A DNA stretch of 5,584 bases from Thiomargarita sp. (GTDB taxonomy: Bacteria > Pseudomonadota > Gammaproteobacteria > Beggiatoales > Beggiatoaceae), in the NCBI GenBank assembly GCA_030618965.1, contig JAUXCJ010000106.1, forward strand, positions 1 to 5,584, given 5' to 3'. Shown in pieces: positions 5,082-5,584 of the stretch. The position numbers and the translations under genes were made by a program. The notes under the pieces are model-generated. The model saw nothing but the letters and a program-made list of their open reading frames with translations. It was not told where the DNA came from and searched no databases. Position 1 is the stretch's first letter. Every line of letters starts with the position of its first letter.

Positions 5082-5584
5082 TTTGCTCTCCCTAATAGTT
5101 CTTCTGCATAATCTGGAGCTGGATAATGAAATGGTACCGGGCCATCAGATTCGCCATTAAGGAACTGCTGAAGCCAAGCTGATTTTGAGGTTTTTAATGC
5201 ATCTGGTGTACCAGAACCAACAATTTTACCATCAGATATGACGTAAATCATATCAGCAATGCTGGCTGTTTCTGGCACGTCATGCGATACAATGATGCTG
5301 GTTAAACCCAAGGCTTCATTAATAGAGCGGATAAGTTGTACTAATACTCCCATTGAAATAGGATCTTGCCCAGTAAAAGGCTCGTCATACATAATCATCA
5401 TAGGGTCAAAAACTAAGGCTCTGGCTAAAGCGACTCGTCGTGCCATGCCACCTGAGAGTTCACTGGGCATCAGTTTGCGTGCTCCACGTAGCCCAACAGC
5501 ATGTAGTTTCATTAGTACCAGATTATGAATTATAGATTCGGGTAATTTGGTATGTTCACGCAGCGGAAAGGCGACATTTTCAAA
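5075..5584 (-). CDS. mlaF: MlaF, phospholipid ABC transporter ATPase (5' end outside window)
   Basis: The open frame runs off the right edge of the window. The 169 visible residues are the C-terminal part of a protein of about 270. They begin at FENVAFPLREHTKLP, just after where the Q-loop would lie. The ABC signature LSGGMARR (about 43-50 of the visible part), Walker B MIMYDEP with the catalytic Glu (about 63-69), D-loop GQD and H-loop SHDV (His about 101) are all intact. The tail DGPVPFHYPAPDY is the MlaF-specific C-terminal extension, which in E. coli MlaF contributes to dimer contacts and MlaB binding. Walker A is outside the window. The ATG at 5510-5512 is an internal Met, not the start, because the homologous frame continues upstream to the edge. 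mlaF precedes mlaE with a 7-bp overlap, so the two are one transcription unit. Confidence 0.95.
   Translation of the reverse strand, partial: FENVAFPLREHTKLPESIIHNLVLMKLHAVGLRGARKLMPSELSGGMARRVALARALVFDPMMIMYDEPFTGQDPISMGVLVQLIRSINEALGLTSIIVSHDVPETASIADMIYVISDGKIVGSGTPDALKTSKSAWLQQFLNGESDGPVPFHYPAPDYAEELLGRAKC

Noticed and set aside
5259..5528. Plus-strand frame of 89 codons
   Set aside because: Antisense shadow inside mlaF, where the ABC signature and Walker B are on the minus strand.

Overview
This window looks like part of the chromosome of a low-GC gammaproteobacterium. It carries proteins that read as close relatives of Escherichia coli UbiU, UbiV, MlaE and MlaF, in AT-rich DNA with long AT intergenic stretches. 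A caspase-like gene remnant, an AAA-ATPase/PD-(D/E)XK gene of the kind found in many copies in some genomes, and several palindromic repeats suggest a repeat-rich sulfur-oxidising lineage such as Beggiatoaceae/Thiotrichales. That placement is inference from gene content; no marker gene is present.

Region 1-455 has no intact gene. It holds an 88-bp element with 31-nt inverted arms (35-122), a truncated caspase-fold (peptidase C14) fragment on the + strand (182-328), an AT-rich stretch, and a perfect 12-bp palindrome (413-439). Region 456-2012 (minus strand) is a long AAA-ATPase-like/PD-(D/E)XK nuclease-like gene. Its natural N-terminus begins at an ATC codon placed perfectly behind a strong Shine-Dalgarno sequence. 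The first canonical ATG lies 31 codons further in and would remove the conserved N-terminal segment. A perfect 15-bp hairpin (2033-2067) sits just ahead of that ribosome binding site, so the gene is bracketed by two different strong palindromes.

Region 2068-4145 is a divergent intergenic region followed by ubiU and ubiV (+ strand), the two subunits of the O2-independent ubiquinone ring hydroxylation system. All four expected 4Fe-4S cysteines are visible in each. The partner gene ubiT is not in the window. Region 4146-4298 separates two convergent units and holds one candidate terminator for each direction. Region 4299-5584 (minus strand) carries mlaE and the 3' part of mlaF, the permease and ATPase of the Mla phospholipid transporter. 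They overlap by 7 bp and mlaE has its own good ribosome binding site. The unit ends after mlaE, so mlaD, mlaC and mlaB do not follow as they do in E. coli.

The ubi and mla genes are ordinary housekeeping or respiratory genes. The most unusual part is the left half: the non-canonical start and hairpin leader of the ATPase/nuclease gene, next to gene debris and palindromic repeats, which looks like a plastic or mobile-element-influenced region. I did not find convincing evidence of a wholly new system.
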